Source of the DNA: Proteles cristata cristata
Taxonomy: Eukaryota; Chordata; Mammalia; Carnivora; Hyaenidae
Direction: 5' to 3'
NCBI GenBank assembly: GCA_017311185.1
Contig: JAESUZ010005168.1
Span: forward strand, 372,001-436,000
DNA length: 64,000 nucleotides
The notes under the pieces were generated by a model. That model worked only from the letters and a program-made list of their open reading frames with translations, was not told the DNA's origin and did not search any database. Position 1 is the first letter of the stretch, and each line of letters begins with the position of its first letter. The translations under genes were made by a program, and so were the position numbers. Of the stretch, positions 1 through 11,779 are shown piece by piece.

Positions 1-817
1 TCCTGGTTGAACATCCCAAACAAACAAAAACAGCATTTCTGGAAAGTCTCCCCTATCCTTATTTTATTATTATCTCTTGAAGTTTGCATCACAGATCTAA
101 ATATTTTGTACTTCTTTATCAAATGAGCCAATGCCTTCTTAAGTTTGAACATGCCATGGTGGGAGCATTTCCTGTCATCATTAAAAGTTCAGTGAGATTG
201 TGTTTTAGTGCTTTTCATGTGTTAGATGTAGAAATTGAAAATATTGAGATTAGGAAGAGACTTAGGCTTCTAAAAACAAATACTATGAGCTAAAAATCAT
301 TAAGAGCTCAAGATTATGGTACTGTTTTCAAATATAGAGGGAAGTTCTAGACTGGTTTCTAAGTGGTGGGTTTCTATTTTAATTACATTTGTGAGTACCT
401 TCTCCTGAACCCTACTTATTAAATTTGCAATATTATTTATATACTATACAGGCTCAGGTAAGCCAGGCAGGTAAAATATATTACTAAAAAATTTCCAAAT
501 TTTAATCTTGCAATTTGCATCTGACATGTTGAAAATGTGAGTAAATGAAGCAGCGTTTCATAGCTCTGGTTTCTATGTCTGCAGCATGCGTTCGCTGCAC
601 TATGGATAAGCCTTAATAGATTATTAAGAAGAGAGTGAATAGACGTTGTTGGACTATTGCAAACAGTAGAAGGAATATCCCTAAGCTTCCTCTCTAAGGT
701 ATTTTATTTTATTTGGCTACAGAAGAATTATTTCAGACGTTGTTAGATTTAAAATGTTAACCTCCATATCTTAAGGCTAAAAACTGTAATGTATCTGGCA
801 GTCTTGTGAGTGAAAAG
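1..817. other. Unique AT-rich noncoding sequence
   Basis: No recognisable repeat, exon or RNA gene. The open frames are short and have no domain-like composition. It ends at the target-site duplication of the first SINE. Confidence 0.6.
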
Positions 818-833
818 GTATTTCTTCTTTTCT

Positions 834-1071
834 TTTTTTTTATATATTCTTTTTTTTTTTTTTAATGTTTTATTTATTTCTAGGAGAGAGAGAGACAGAC
901 AGCGTGAACAGGGGAGGGTCAGAGAGAGAGGGAGTCACAGACTGAAACAGGCTCCAGGCTCTGAGCTGGCAGTCAGCACAGAGCCCGACGCGGGGCTCGA
1001 ACCCACGAACCTCGAGATCATGACCCAGGCGAAAGTCGGACGCCTAACCGACTAAGCCACCCAGGTGCCCC
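834..1071 (-). mobile_element. CAN-SINE (SINEC_Fc-like), young subfamily
   Basis: Read on the minus strand, this has the tRNA-derived head ending in GGGGCACCTGGGTGGCTTAG at 1071, a B-box-like GGGTTCGAGCCC, a CT-rich segment and an A-rich tail (poly-T at 847-862 on the plus strand). A perfect 16 bp target-site duplication, GTATTTCTTCTTTTCT, flanks it at 818-833 and 1072-1087. It carries the young-subfamily markers shared with the copies near 23.7, 29.1, 30.5, 35.0 and 60.6 kb: GCTTAG in the head, TGACTGCCAGC, and TCCTAGAAATAAAT before the tail. Confidence 0.95.
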
Positions 1072-1087
1072 GTATTTCTTCTTTTCT

Positions 1088-1290
1088 AAAAATGTTTATT
1101 TTGAGAGAAAGAGAGAGAGAGAGCAAGATAGAAGCAGAGAGAGAGGGAGAAAGAGAGAGAATCCCAAGCAGGCTGCATACTGTCAGCACAGAGCCCAATG
1201 TGGGGCTTGAATTTATAAACTGTGACATCATGAGCTGAGCTAAAGTCAAAGAGTGGGATGCTTAAACAACTGAGCCACCCAGGGGCACCC
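1088..1290 (-). mobile_element. CAN-SINE, older copy
   Basis: Minus-strand SINE with the GCCACCCAGG head near 1275-1290, TCAGCACAGAGCCC in the middle and a GA-rich segment leading to TGTTTATTTT. It is more diverged than its neighbour and abuts that neighbour's target-site duplication. No clear duplication of its own is visible. Confidence 0.9.
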
Positions 1291-1709
1291 AAAAAGGGTG
1301 TTTCTTTATGTCTCCCCGCAGTCTGACTGAAATTGTGAGGAAAGCCAAACTTCCAAATGCGAAAGCCTATGAGGCAATATGATGGGTCAGGTTTTCTAAA
1401 ACAGTGGCTACCTGATTTGAAATGTCCAGGATCTGGACACCTGTACCCTTAACCCTCACCCCCCCATCATTTCTTGGGTTCACCTTTTTCCCGATTGTCT
1501 TTCTCAATAACTTAGGAGCTGTACATCTTTGGCTGCTGTTGACTGGTCCAGTGATGGACCTCTGACGTTAGCTGGGCCAATTAGACTCTTTCCTTTGGGT
1601 TTTCCCAGCTGGTACCAATGAAAAGAATCCATTCTTTGCTAGTAGTAGTAGCCAAATGGTGTACAATTCACAGGTTGTTAGTGGCTGTAGTGGATAGACT
1701 TTATATAAT
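1291..1709. other. Unique noncoding sequence
   Basis: No recognisable repeat or coding potential. It contains a short C-run near 1460. Confidence 0.5.
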
Positions 1710-1900
1710 ATTATTAAGTCTAGGTGCATCATGTGGTCATATAATCCCTTACCACTGAGTGTGAGCAGGATCTGTGACTTGCTTCTAACCCATGGAATAT
1801 GGTAAAGATGATGGGTGCTACTCTGGAGATTATAGTATAATATGAGTCCATCTTGGGCTGCTTGGCATGCTCGATAGAAGTTGGCTACTCACAATGTACT
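1710..1900. mobile_element. Ancient interspersed repeat, possibly a MaLR LTR fragment
   Basis: The phrases GAGTGTGAGCAGGATCTGTGACTTGCTTCTAACCCAT (given here by position, 1757-1793) and the ATGGAATATGGTAAAGATGATGG that follows resemble a mammalian-wide repeat I associate with MLT1-like LTRs. The family assignment is from memory and uncertain. Confidence 0.35.
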
Positions 1901-3474
1901 GATTTAGGCAGGTGTATTAGAATCTGCCCCAAGTTTAAGCTGATGTTTTCATGTTGAGTACAGGCTAAAGTTAAAAGTAACCATATAAAAATCATTGGCT
2001 TTACCCTTTTGACTTAATTTTGTTTCATCTTATGAATTTTGGTCATTTAAGTGTAAGAATCATGGGAAGCCCCTAGCCTCTTTTTCTTTCTTGTTTTTCA
2101 GATCTATTTTCTAAATTTTAGTCTGAATATAGTTCACCTCAATCATCAAAATGCTTACGTCCTTGCCATCAGTAAATAGCAGCAGTTCTTTGGTTTAAAA
2201 AGTCCTAAATGTCTTTCCCAGTCTCCTCATACACAGCAGGTAACAGAAATACTGTGAAACACAAAGTCATCATATTAACATAAACTATGAGAATTTCATT
2301 TGACTCTACAAAATTACTTAATAATATCATGGGCTTGTAGTTAATTTTATGGTTGTTATTCCTTTCATTCCTGGACATAATAGCGTTGCTCAGCTGGCCC
2401 TTTCTTGTCTCTCTTCTGCCCAAAATGCTAGAAGTTGGCTTCTCATAGGGATATTGGTTCAGGTGTCCTAATATCAATGTTTTTCTAGAAAGACAAGTCT
2501 TAATGGAAAACAAAGAAACAAATCAACAAAACCTCATCCTGAATTGTATTGCATAGAGCATATCCGTGAGGCTGGCATAGGACTGGGTGGAATGGAGTAC
2601 GGAGGCCTTCTCAAGTGCACTCTGCATTTGGTTACGCTTTCTGTTGTGAGGTTTGGTCTTAAAAACAACGAGAAAGACACGATTGTTAAAGATGATCATC
2701 ATGTATTGACTTAAGTATTCATTTGAGGACTCTTTACTTAAATATTTTAAACATAGATATACGAAGCACACACTTAATAAATAGTATTGGATGATAAACA
2801 AATTAGGGTCTGGAAATTTGTAGAAGAATTGAAATTCATGGTGCACACAGATGTTTCTATGTGGAGCCTTTTCCTTTCTTCAGTCAAGAAATACCTCTCT
2901 CCTGTGTGCTGTCAAGAAAGTCCTTATCACACAACAGATCAGTGAGATCAGTAGATGCTTTGATTCGTAATAACATCTGTATTGTTCCTATCAGATCACT
3001 GCAGACACGTTTTATTCTCATTTTATAGATGCAGAGCTAAATATACTACCAGAGACAGAGTTACTCAGGACAGATCACCCTCCCATAATGGTTCCCGGGC
3101 ACCACACATCTCTTAGTGGGTGCTTCCAGAACAAAAGTTTCCATGAGCAAATCAGCACGGCAAATGCTCTTCATGGACAGTAATAACAAACCGTAGCATA
3201 TGGTAAAAGTCTCTGAGAAGCTCTAATATAGAAAATCAGGCAAGGAAAGGACAGAGAATGGAGAGAGAGTGAAAGGGAAAAACTGCTTTCAAATTAAATG
3301 ATCAAACTTCATTGTCCAAGGTAGACTTTTCCCCAGCACACTTCCTGATATTCTTTGGCCCCTGCCAGCAAACTTGCCCTCCCCACCCCATCTCCAAAGC
3401 TTTTCTCTGGAAAGCAACATGAGAAGCCAGACCGCGGGTCGTTCATCAACAAAAACCAACGTCCACTGGGGTCA
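1901..3474. other. Unique noncoding sequence
   Basis: I see no repeat of confident family. Open frames of 102 and 107 codons on the minus strand (2205-2513, 2523-2846) have no recognisable domains. A weak MIR-like phrase (CATTTTATAGATGCAGAG) lies near 3018. Confidence 0.5.
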
Positions 3475-3790
3475 CGCTCTGTGCCAGTCACTGTGGTAGG
3501 TACCAGATGTTTGGCATTGGGCTGGAACAATGGCTCCTGCCTGCCCTCCATGAGGAGAGATTAGTTGAGAAATAAACAAGCAGTTGCAATGAAATATGAT
3601 ATAAATGGCAATCAGAGAAAGATAAAAGATGTTAACAGCGGACATCAGCGGGGAGTAACATAAGATGACTTGGGAGGGGGCGTGGAAGGCTTCTTGGAGG
3701 AGGAATTAAGGAAGATGATTTAATCTAAAACCTGAGTGGTAGGTTTCTCTTATAAAAGAGTGATTTCATTGTAGGACAGAAGGCCTAGAA
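3475..3790 (-). mobile_element. LINE-2 relic
   Basis: It follows the order of the L2 3' region in reverse orientation: CTGTGCCAGTCACTGTGGTAGG, then GAGAAATAAACAAGCAGTTG, then AAGGCTTCTTGGAGGAGG. Divergence is high, as expected for an ancient L2. The boundaries are approximate. Confidence 0.55.
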
Positions 3791-3879
3791 GGGGATCCTT
3801 TCAGTGTGGCTGTTGGATAAGCCTTGGACAGGCCTTGATGGATCTTTTATTTTCTTTTAATGAATCAGTTTATTGTTTT

Positions 3880-4118
3880 TTAAAAATTTTTGAAATGTTT
3901 ATTTATTTTTGAGAGAGAGAGAGAGACAGGGAGACAGAGACTGAGACCGTGCCGGTGCACGAGTGGGGGAGGGGCAGAGAGGGAACACAAAATCCAAAAC
4001 AGGCTCATGGCTCTGAGCTGTCAGCATAGAGCCCAATATAGGTCTTGAACTCACGAACTGTGAGATCATGAGCTGAGCCGAAGCCAGAGGCCCCACCGAC
4101 TGCTCCCCCAGGCACCCT
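3880..4118 (-). mobile_element. CAN-SINE, older copy
   Basis: Minus-strand SINE: A-tail side TTTTGAAATGTTTATTTATT, GA-rich segment, GTCAGCATAGAGCCC, GAGATCATGAGCTGAGCC, and an eroded head ending CAGGCACCC. A loose duplication of a GTTATTGTT-like motif lies on both sides. Confidence 0.9.
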
Positions 4119-6235
4119 AAGTTATTGTTATTGTAATGGTTCCATTTTATCGTAAAATTTTTTACAAACCTTTTTAAAATCTCGCTTCACTTAAGTGAAA
4201 TGATAGGTGGCAGAGTTCAGGAATATCAAAGGCAGGGATGCCCACATTTCCATCTGACTTTTGCTAGACTTGAGAGTATTATATGACTGTTCATTTAGCA
4301 GCAGTCTCTAAATAAGAAAATATTGCAACACATGCTTGAGGTTTTTTTCAATTAAATTTTAAGTGAATGCAGAAATCTGTGCGCTTACTCCCTTTAAATG
4401 GTTTAAATTTTAACAATGCATTTTGCATTGTGCAATAAAGAACCAGCTGTAAATGCAATGAATATTTGTTTATGATGTCTTGGTGGTAATTGGGTTTAGG
4501 AAGGCATGCAAAGAGCAGTTTTCTTCAAATGACTTATTGGAAATGTAAACAGAGGACAAGTTTCCTTTCTACAGGCAAGCTTCCTTTCTTCAATCCCAGC
4601 CGTGGTATTAGGAATAAATTGCAGCTCAGATTTAATACCGAGCATAAAAGACCCTTGTCCCAGATGCATGGACATAACTTATAATTACTATACTATGTAA
4701 AGTATGCTATTACTATTTGACTTACATTTGCTATAATTACTGGGTATTATTCTTCAAGTAGCTAGGAATAAATGATCATTAACAGATGATGTCCTGTGTA
4801 ATTCTGATATACGATAACCAGCACAAATTTATTCTTCCCTCTGGAGGTAAAATGCCTAGCTTATAATAACAATTTGAGAATGGGGGTGGGGGGGACTAGA
4901 ACCTGCTTCCTGAAAATGTTTTGCTGCTTCTAGAAAATTCCGCTAGTTTATTTTCCTTTACCATTTTTTAAAAACCAGTGTGTGTTTCTCTAGTTAAGAA
5001 TCATGATCCATCAGAACCTACTTCGCCCCAACTGTGGTTCGACCGTTTTTTTTTTTCTTTTATTGCTGTAGGAAGAGAATCACAGGATGACACACAACTG
5101 TCTTTAAGGTTAGAGATTCCATACAACTGGGATGCTTTTTTTTCCAGTGACTGAGTTTTCACCTTCAAATCCCAGAGGTCATACAAAGGTAATGTTTTCC
5201 TTAAAACATACCTATTAAAGTGACCTAAGCCTTAACATAAACAAAATCTTTTAGAATGCAGACATCCGAAAAATCCAGGATTTCAGTCCTGACTCCCATG
5301 TTTGAATATGAAAAGGGGGACAAGGCATAATGAATTCCTCCTGAAGCAAGACTCCTAACCTTAATTTGAATGAAGTAACCCGATGTAATCGCGCCTGCCC
5401 CCCCACATCCTTAGATTTTCTTCTTTTAATGGAAAAAGAAATCACTTGTCAACCATAAATACTAACTCTTATTGATGATTCTCTCTTTCCATGTATGTGA
5501 CGTATTTCAACCGTGTTGACTAGTAGGTCATTAAAAAGGGGAAAAAAATTCCCAACCTTCCACAGCCTAAACTTTGCCCACCATATTATCACAGGGGTAC
5601 CTTTTCCGACAATTTGACTCAGTTATGAAAGTTTGTGAATGTGTGTTGTCTTAAGATACGATTAAAATAGATATGAAGGAGGACAGAAACGAACATTTAT
5701 TAAATGCTTACTATGTGTTGAGTGCCTTTATAGAAACAGCTTTACTATTAGTCACTTTGTTTTTCAGAAGAAAGTTTAGGAAGCCAGCACCCTTAGTCTT
5801 ATTTCTTATGTGACTTGTGGTTTCCTGAACTTTGCAAGGTTCTTGCAATCCACCTTGTAAATTCGCTGAAAGGCTGTTTGTCTCTCACGCTGGAACTGCC
5901 CGGACATGATGGACACGGGACCGTAAAAGCTGGATGGCCTGATTCATCGCAGGCTCTCTGAGAGGCAGAACTGGTGCAGCCAGTTTCTGGATAGGAGACC
6001 AACTGAGTGAGAAGTGGAGTTCACTGAATCCTACCACTTAAATTAATTCCGCTGTTCTTCTATAGTAAAGGATTTCATTACACAAACAGGGGCTGTGGCT
6101 CTGAAGACATGTGGGAGAGACCTCCGGTGTAAGGAAACATCACAATTAGCTATTCTCATGCCATTTGAAGGAAGGGCAACAAAGTATGGGGGGGAGATTG
6201 TTTTCATTCCTGTTCTTTCTTTAGCCTTCCCTTTT
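4119..6235. other. Unique AT-rich noncoding sequence
   Basis: No gene. A G-run (GGGGTGGGGGGG) lies near 4882-4893. The phrase ACATTTATTAAATGCTTACTATGTG near 5692-5717 looks like the end of a MIR or L2 relic but is too short to call. There are no confident repeats elsewhere. Confidence 0.5.
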
Positions 6236-6345
6236 TTCCATTTTTAAATTGAAGTGTAACTAACAGACAGTGTTATGTTAGTTTCAGGCGTGCAATATAA
6301 CGATTCAACAATTCTATACCTTACTCAGTGCTCATCCCTGTTCCT
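6236..6345 (-). mobile_element. 5'-truncated L1, 3' UTR end only
   Basis: AAATTGAAGTGTAACTAACA, then CAGTGTTATGTTAGTTTCAG, then ACTCAGTGCTCATCCCTG match the reverse complement of the carnivore L1 3' UTR. The same region is present in the longer copy at 55.7 kb. Only about 110 bp remain. Confidence 0.75.
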
Positions 6346-6657
6346 TTATTTAAAAAAAATTGTTTTGGTCATAAAAAAATGCACATTTTTTAGAAAACAT
6401 AGACATATCAATAAGACAATAAAGATGAAATGTAGTGCTGCCGCCAGGAAGTAACTACGTTCATTTAGCTATCACTATAAATAGGCAGTTAGAATTGGAA
6501 TACTATCATATGTATTTTGAAAATTGGAGATCGTAATGCAAGCAGGACAGACTAAGAAACCTACTTTGCCTGAATCTCTCTTAGGTTTTTATTCCCATTG
6601 TAAGTAGAGAAGGCTAAAATTTGGCCTGGCAAGCTATGTAGCCCTGGGGGGAAAGAT

Positions 6658-6682
6658 GTGTTTGTTTGTTTGTTTGTTTGTG
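6658..6682. repeat. (TTTG)n microsatellite
   Basis: About five to six consecutive TTTG units. Confidence 0.9.
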
Positions 6683-6714
6683 AGGCATCACTGGGAATAT
6701 CTCCCGGTGCTCTT

Positions 6715-7110
6715 AAATATACTTGACAACTTGATTTTTCATGGCTGCTTAGGGTTTAGTCCTACGGACATAACGCGGTTTATTTAAACAGCCCCGTGTT
6801 ATTGGATGGTTAGGTTGGAAGCAGTTGCTGCTGTTGTTGGGACTGTAAGTAATGCTTCAGTGAACACGTGTGGAAACTCAGAGCAGCGTCCTGGTGTGGT
6901 TTGCTGCTGTGCCATAGGGTCCTGACTTAGGAACGCTCAGGAAACATGTTTTGAATGAGTTAGTAATTTTTTTTTCCTGAATCTCTTCTTATTTGTTTGA
7001 TAAAGATTTCTAGAAATGGAATCACAGGGTCAAAGTTAATACACTTCGATGAGATTCCACACAGGGGACTGCATTTCACCTCCCCATTAGCATCACTGGG
7101 AATCCATAGA
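6715..7110 (-). mobile_element. Ancient L1M fragment (ORF2 end region)
   Basis: In reverse orientation it shows TTTTTCATGGCTGCTTAGGG, then GGTTTATTTAAACAGCCCC, then AATGCTTCAGTGAACA and TCTAGAAATGGAATCACAGGGTCAAAG (6999-7036). This order is typical of the last part of old L1 ORF2. Heavily mutated, no open frame. Confidence 0.6.
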
Positions 7111-7383
7111 AAGTGGGACTTCTTGTTACTGAGCTATTGATTACATGGACGTATAGACATTGTACAATATAAACATGACCTCGAGGTCCTCTGTACAACA
7201 GTGGAACCCTCCTGATCTTCCATTTCTACCTGCCAGACCAAACCAATTCGATGTCTTCTTCCCTTTTAGAGATGTTCTTCACTAAGTTTTAAAAATTTCT
7301 CCTCTTGAATTGCTCAAAACTCTTAGTAATGGTAACGCTATGTTTCCCTTTCAATATATTATTTAGCTGTGCTATTCTTTTTC

Positions 7384-7431
7384 TGTGTGTGTGTGTGTGT
7401 GTGTATGTGTGTGTGTGTGTGTGTGTGTGTT
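7384..7431. repeat. (GT)n microsatellite
   Basis: 48 bp of alternating GT with one TA interruption (TGTATGTG). Likely length-polymorphic. It yields a spurious poly-Cys-Val open frame. Confidence 0.97.
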
Positions 7432-7569
7432 GGGGGTACTTTTGGCCAGCATTTTGGGTAGCAGTATCTTATTTCTTCAACAAGACTGCAGTCACTGAAG
7501 ACGGAAATTACATGAATTGAGAACACTTATGATAAGGTTCTAATACCTGATGACTCTGATTCTGTGAAA

Positions 7570-7720
7570 GTGACTTAGCTCCCAGCCTCCTCAACTGTCA
7601 GCGGGATTAATGATATTGTCCTCTCACGAATATTGTAAGGATTAAATGGGAAGATGTATGCAAGTGCTTGACACACAGCCGAGCACATATTAGGTGCTCA
7701 ATAAATTTCGGTTCTGTTAT
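7570..7720 (+). mobile_element. MIR element
   Basis: It keeps the MIR order: CTCCTCAACTGTCAGCGGGAT, ATTGTAAGGATTAAATGGG, GTGCTTGACACACAGCC, then GGTGCTCAATAAATTTCGG. Ancient tRNA-derived SINE; no flanking duplication is expected to survive. Confidence 0.85.
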
Positions 7721-8859
7721 AATCTTGACCTTGCCTGGAAGTGTGTAGACATCATGTTGGAGAGTATTGCATGACTCAGTGAACTGGAAATATGGCCTGT
7801 GGGGTCAGCTAGTGTCCCGTCAGGACCAAATAAACAAATGGGAAGAGAGTGATATAACCTCTCAGGGTACTTACGTTCCTACCTCTAGGATGTGCACTAT
7901 CAGCACTGACACTCTACACTATGCTTCTTTTAAGTGCCTCAGGAGCAATCTGTAGTCAGAAAAATAAAAGCAAGCAAACAAACAGGACAGTGTTTTCAGG
8001 TAAGTTCCTCGAAGCATCTCTGGATGTACACCTCCAATCAAAGCACCTGCCCGAACCCAAAGCTCGATGGAGGCTTGTAAGCATTCCCTCACTGGGGGAG
8101 AACAACGTGTTGGAAATTCACCTGGCCTTCTTTTAAATACCATTGGTAAGAGCATATTGACTCACTTAGTATTCTGATGGCACTCGTTGCTTAACTCTGT
8201 TTGCCAAGATCCCTTTTGATGAAACATTTGGGAAAGATTGACTAGACACGAGAATCCTGTTTTCTTGGCTCTTGCTGTCAATGTGTACTACCACTCCAGA
8301 AACAGAGCCTCTTTAAAAAGCTCACTTAGCTTGGGTCCCTGTCCCAGCCGAGCTACAGAAGCCCAAAATGTGACCTCGAAAGTCACATAGCCTTATCGAG
8401 AAAGAACTATAATTCTGGTCCTAGAGATTCGTCAGTGATATTTGGGAGGTGGGAGGTTTTGTTTTGTTGACAAAATAAAACAAGTGGTGGTTTGGAAGTC
8501 TTCAAAAATTGCATTTTAATCAGAAAAAAGTAATTTTCAGAAAAAGCTACAAAAGGCTGTGGCAGCAAAAATGATAGGAAACAAGGGATAGAAAAATAAG
8601 GAAAGCATCTTGAGGTAAGTTTTTAAAATTTAAGATCCATATGATGAAAAAGATTTAGAAGTCAAACCCCGCATTTTACATTTTTATATTTTGCTTTATA
8701 GCAAGAACAAAAAACGACCTAGAAAAAGCTTCCACGTGAGATTGATTTTTCCCATTAGGGTCAAGTAATTATTTTCCAGTGGAAAATTTGTGAATGGACA
8801 GACGGGGTAGGCGTGTGTCCAATTTCCATGTGATGGAGCATCTGCTAAAGCTTCTAAGA
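7721..8859. other. Unique noncoding sequence
   Basis: No recognisable repeat. Overlapping short frames on both strands (7919-8155) have no domain signature. The last bases, CTTCTAAGA, form the left target-site duplication of the next SINE. Confidence 0.5.
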
Positions 8860-9058
8860 GGGGCACCTGGGTAGGTCAGTCAGCTGAGTGTCCAATTTCA
8901 GCTCAGGTCATGATCTCATGGTTCGTGGGTTTGAGTCCCCTGTCAGGCTCTGTGCTGACGGCAGAGAGCATGCTTGACATTCTCTCTTTGTCCCTCTCTC
9001 TTTGCCGCTCCCCTGCTCATGCTCTCTCTCAAAAATGAATAAACATTAAAAAAAAAAA
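8860..9058 (+). mobile_element. CAN-SINE, older subfamily
   Basis: Plus-strand copy starting GGGGCACCTGGGTAGGTCAG, with GGTCATGATCTCATGGTTCG, TGTGCTGACGGCAGAG, a CT-rich segment, and AATGAATAAACATT followed by an A tail. Flanked by CTTCTAAGA (8851-8859) and CCTCTAAGA (9061-9069). Confidence 0.95.
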
Positions 9059-9326
9059 CCCCTCTAAGACCCACATTTAGGGAGTTGCTGACAACCTGCT
9101 GGGAGAAAGCCCAAGTGGGTCTCTGAGATGCAGCATTAGGAGTAGATCACCTCTCCAGCAATACCCTTACTTCCTCCATTCCTCTTCCATTTTCTTTCCT
9201 TTTTCTTTTTATTGGCAAAGTAGCATCACAAAGGTAAACCCAAGTTAGTTAGGGACAGAGTTGGGAATAATTTTTACCTGAGAGAAGAGGACGTAGAATG
9301 GCAGGAAAAATTTAAACTTACTGGTT

Positions 9327-9742
9327 TTTCTCTTTCCTCCCCTCTCCCCACTTCTCCTCTCCTCTCCTCTCCCCACCCTCCCCTCCCCTCCTCCCCTCCC
9401 TTCCCCTCGCCTCCCCCTCCTCCTCCTCCTCCTCCCCTCCCTCCCCTCGCCTCCCTCCTCCTCCCCTCCCTCCTCTCCCCACTTCTCCCCTCGCCTCCTC
9501 TCCTCCCTCCCTCCTCCTCTCCCCACTTCTCCCTCCCCTCCTCTCCTCCCTCCTCCTCCCTCCCTCCCCTCCTCTCCTCTCCCCTCCCCTCCCTGCCCTC
9601 TCCCCTCCCCTGCCCTCTCCCTCCCCTCCCCTCTCCCCTCCTCTCCCCTCTCCCCCTCCTCTCCCCTCCTCTTCTCTCTCTCCTCTCCTCCCCCACCCCT
9701 CCTCTCCTCTCCTCTCCCTCCTCTCCTCTCCTTTTTTCTTTT
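9327..9742. repeat. Long polypyrimidine tract (CT-rich low complexity)
   Basis: About 415 bp almost entirely C and T on the plus strand, built from irregular CCTCT, CCCTCC and TCC units. Purines appear only at scattered points. The submotif CTCCCCACTTCTCC recurs near 9345, 9476 and 9522, and CCCCTCGCCTCC recurs about three times, which suggests unequal expansion. The open frames of up to 190 codons on the minus strand (poly Gly/Glu/Arg) are by-products of composition. Confidence 0.97.
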
Positions 9743-10450
9743 CAATATATAGGCTAGTTGTTGTTGATGAAGGCTGTTTTCTTGAAGGGAATTCTTTATA
9801 GAAAAATAAAACATCAACTTGACATGACAGTGAAACCAGTCTCAAAATTGTTGCCACACTGTCAGGTAGAAAAGGAAACTGCTCTGGGAGGGGGAGCTAA
9901 GACCAGTTGGGAGAAGACTCAGAATGACATGGATGCCGAACGTACCAGAGATTTTTCATGCTTGTGGGCCCGGTTGGTTCACAGGGCCCTTCCTAAACGG
10001 CAGTGATGACAAGCACGCATCACTGTCCTTTGCACTGGAGTTAGTGTCACTCCATAAGCATGCAGAAAACAGCACACAGAACATGCTGCATGGTCTCACT
10101 GAGCCTTGCATGTCGGACACAGCCCCTCTCTTTCGGTGTACAGCCAAGCTTAAAGTTTTAGGTACTGGAGTGTTAAAAGCAGCCTTGACAATTACTGCAC
10201 TCCAGAGTTTGCCCCATGTCATGACGATACACTGGAAGGACCCTGCATTCCCTTTGGTGTTTCTTGGGAGAACTTGAGCGTAGTGATTCTGTTCTTCAGA
10301 TACTTTTTGGGGGATAAAGTTCAGGCCAATAGAGGCAAGTATACTGATACCAAAAAACAACTAACAGAGAACTCATCTGAACTCTCTGAAAACCTGTCTG
10401 TCTTGGAGTTTCATGGGTGGAGGCTAGAACCCCTTCCCTGCCGCCCAACT
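9743..10450. other. Unique noncoding sequence
   Basis: GC is slightly higher than the surroundings. Frames of 117 codons (plus, 9924-10277) and 134 codons (minus, 9956-10360) overlap each other and have no recognisable domains. I do not call a gene. Confidence 0.45.
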
Positions 10451-10600
10451 GGGCAATCTTAGGCAGGTCACTGAGGGCTCCAAACCTGTTCCATTTTCTG
10501 TAAAATGAAGACAGTGATGGATTCTTGAAGAGTTGTCGTAAGGAGTGAATGAAATTACTTGGGATGTAAGGCATGCGCTTCCCTGAGCGCCAAGAAAACA
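10451..10600 (+). mobile_element. MIR element
   Basis: GGCAATCTTAGGCAGGTCAC, TTCCATTTTCTGTAAAATG, GTCGTAAGGAGTGAATGAAA and AAGGCATGCGCTTCCC follow the MIR consensus order. Confidence 0.75.
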
Positions 10601-11688
10601 AAGGACGTTCGGAAAGATGGCAATTACTACCATCTCCAAACAGTCGTCTTTTCTCAATGTAGATGGGCCCTTGAATTGTGGGGTCTCAGAAAATGTGTTC
10701 TTGTTCCCTTAATTATATCAAGGTTTCAGGAAATGGGGTGTCTTTGTCTTCTTTAGACTATTAAAAAAATCCTATCATGACCATCAGAGCCTGCTGCCAT
10801 TTTTCTACATTTTGAACACGAGGACTTTGCTTTTGTAGAAGCTGCACTTTTGTGGAGTTGGCTGGGCATGGCATCCTTGGGGAGTGAATGCATGGTGTTC
10901 AGAAAAGACACAGCCACTGCTATGGTTACTGAAGCCACCTGTGCAGTATGTATCAGAAGCGTTTCTGCAAATGCAGGATCAGAAGTCCTGAGAATCACAA
11001 AGTATGCTTTTTGGGGAATCCTCAAATTGCAAATAATGTCTAGAGAGACTAGACTCTGCCAGAAACAAATTGAAATGGCATTCTTCTGAAACATCAGGGA
11101 GATTGTCTTATACAGAGGAAACCATCCAGGGAAATCTACCGAGCCTTTGGTGAGAAAGCAGAAAGAGGGGATGCCCAGCAGAAAACTCCCATTTGGCTTT
11201 TGCTAAGTTGGAGACATTGACTCATGGTCCAACTCTTGCCTTTTTATAGTACACTTCCTAACTTGAATTTTTTTTTGAAAAATGTAATAAAAACACAGCA
11301 TCTTATATTCATGGGCTTAACTATTGTTATTATTTTGTAAACACACAGGATTTGTTCATACTTTGTAAGACACTGAATTAATTTTCCATTCTTTCTCCAT
11401 CACCTTCCTCTTAGGCTTGTTAATCCTTTTGACTTTGATTATTGTAAACATTCATAAAATTAACATTTTAAGTGGCCATTTTTTATAAGTATCTGTTTAG
11501 TTTACAACTGCAAATAAAGCTTAGGAAAAATCTTTCTAACAGCTGCTATTATTTTTTACAGGGTAGAAATAATGTCGCTTACATGCGTAGTGACATCAAG
11601 TCAATGGTATTTATTTTCTCTGGACCAGGAGCCAGAGGAAAATGAAACTGCCCTTTCTGCCATTTCTTATGGAATTAAGTTCAATCTT

Positions 11689-11690
<2 letters not shown>
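10601..11690. other. Unique noncoding sequence
   Basis: Frames of 79 (plus, 10850-11089) and 113 codons (minus, 10753-11094) occupy the same DNA and have no recognisable domains. The second half is AT-rich. No repeat of confident family. Confidence 0.45.

Positions 11691-11730
<40 letters not shown>
11691..11730. repeat. (TATC)10 tetranucleotide microsatellite
   Basis: Ten perfect TATC units. This is a typical polymorphic STR; interrupted CTGTCTATCTG remnants continue at 11754-11764. Confidence 0.97.
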
Positions 11731-11779
11731 AGCTTTCAATTTATCTAATTTTTCTGTCTATCTGTTCTTCCTTGCTTAC

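Noticed and set aside
9245..9857. Three minus-strand open frames of 140-190 codons rich in Gly, Glu and Arg
   Set aside because: They are the three-frame readout of a polypyrimidine tract and carry no real protein signal.
10753..11094. 113-codon minus-strand frame overlapping a 79-codon plus-strand frame
   Set aside because: Opposing frames of similar length in the same DNA are more likely chance; no recognised family.
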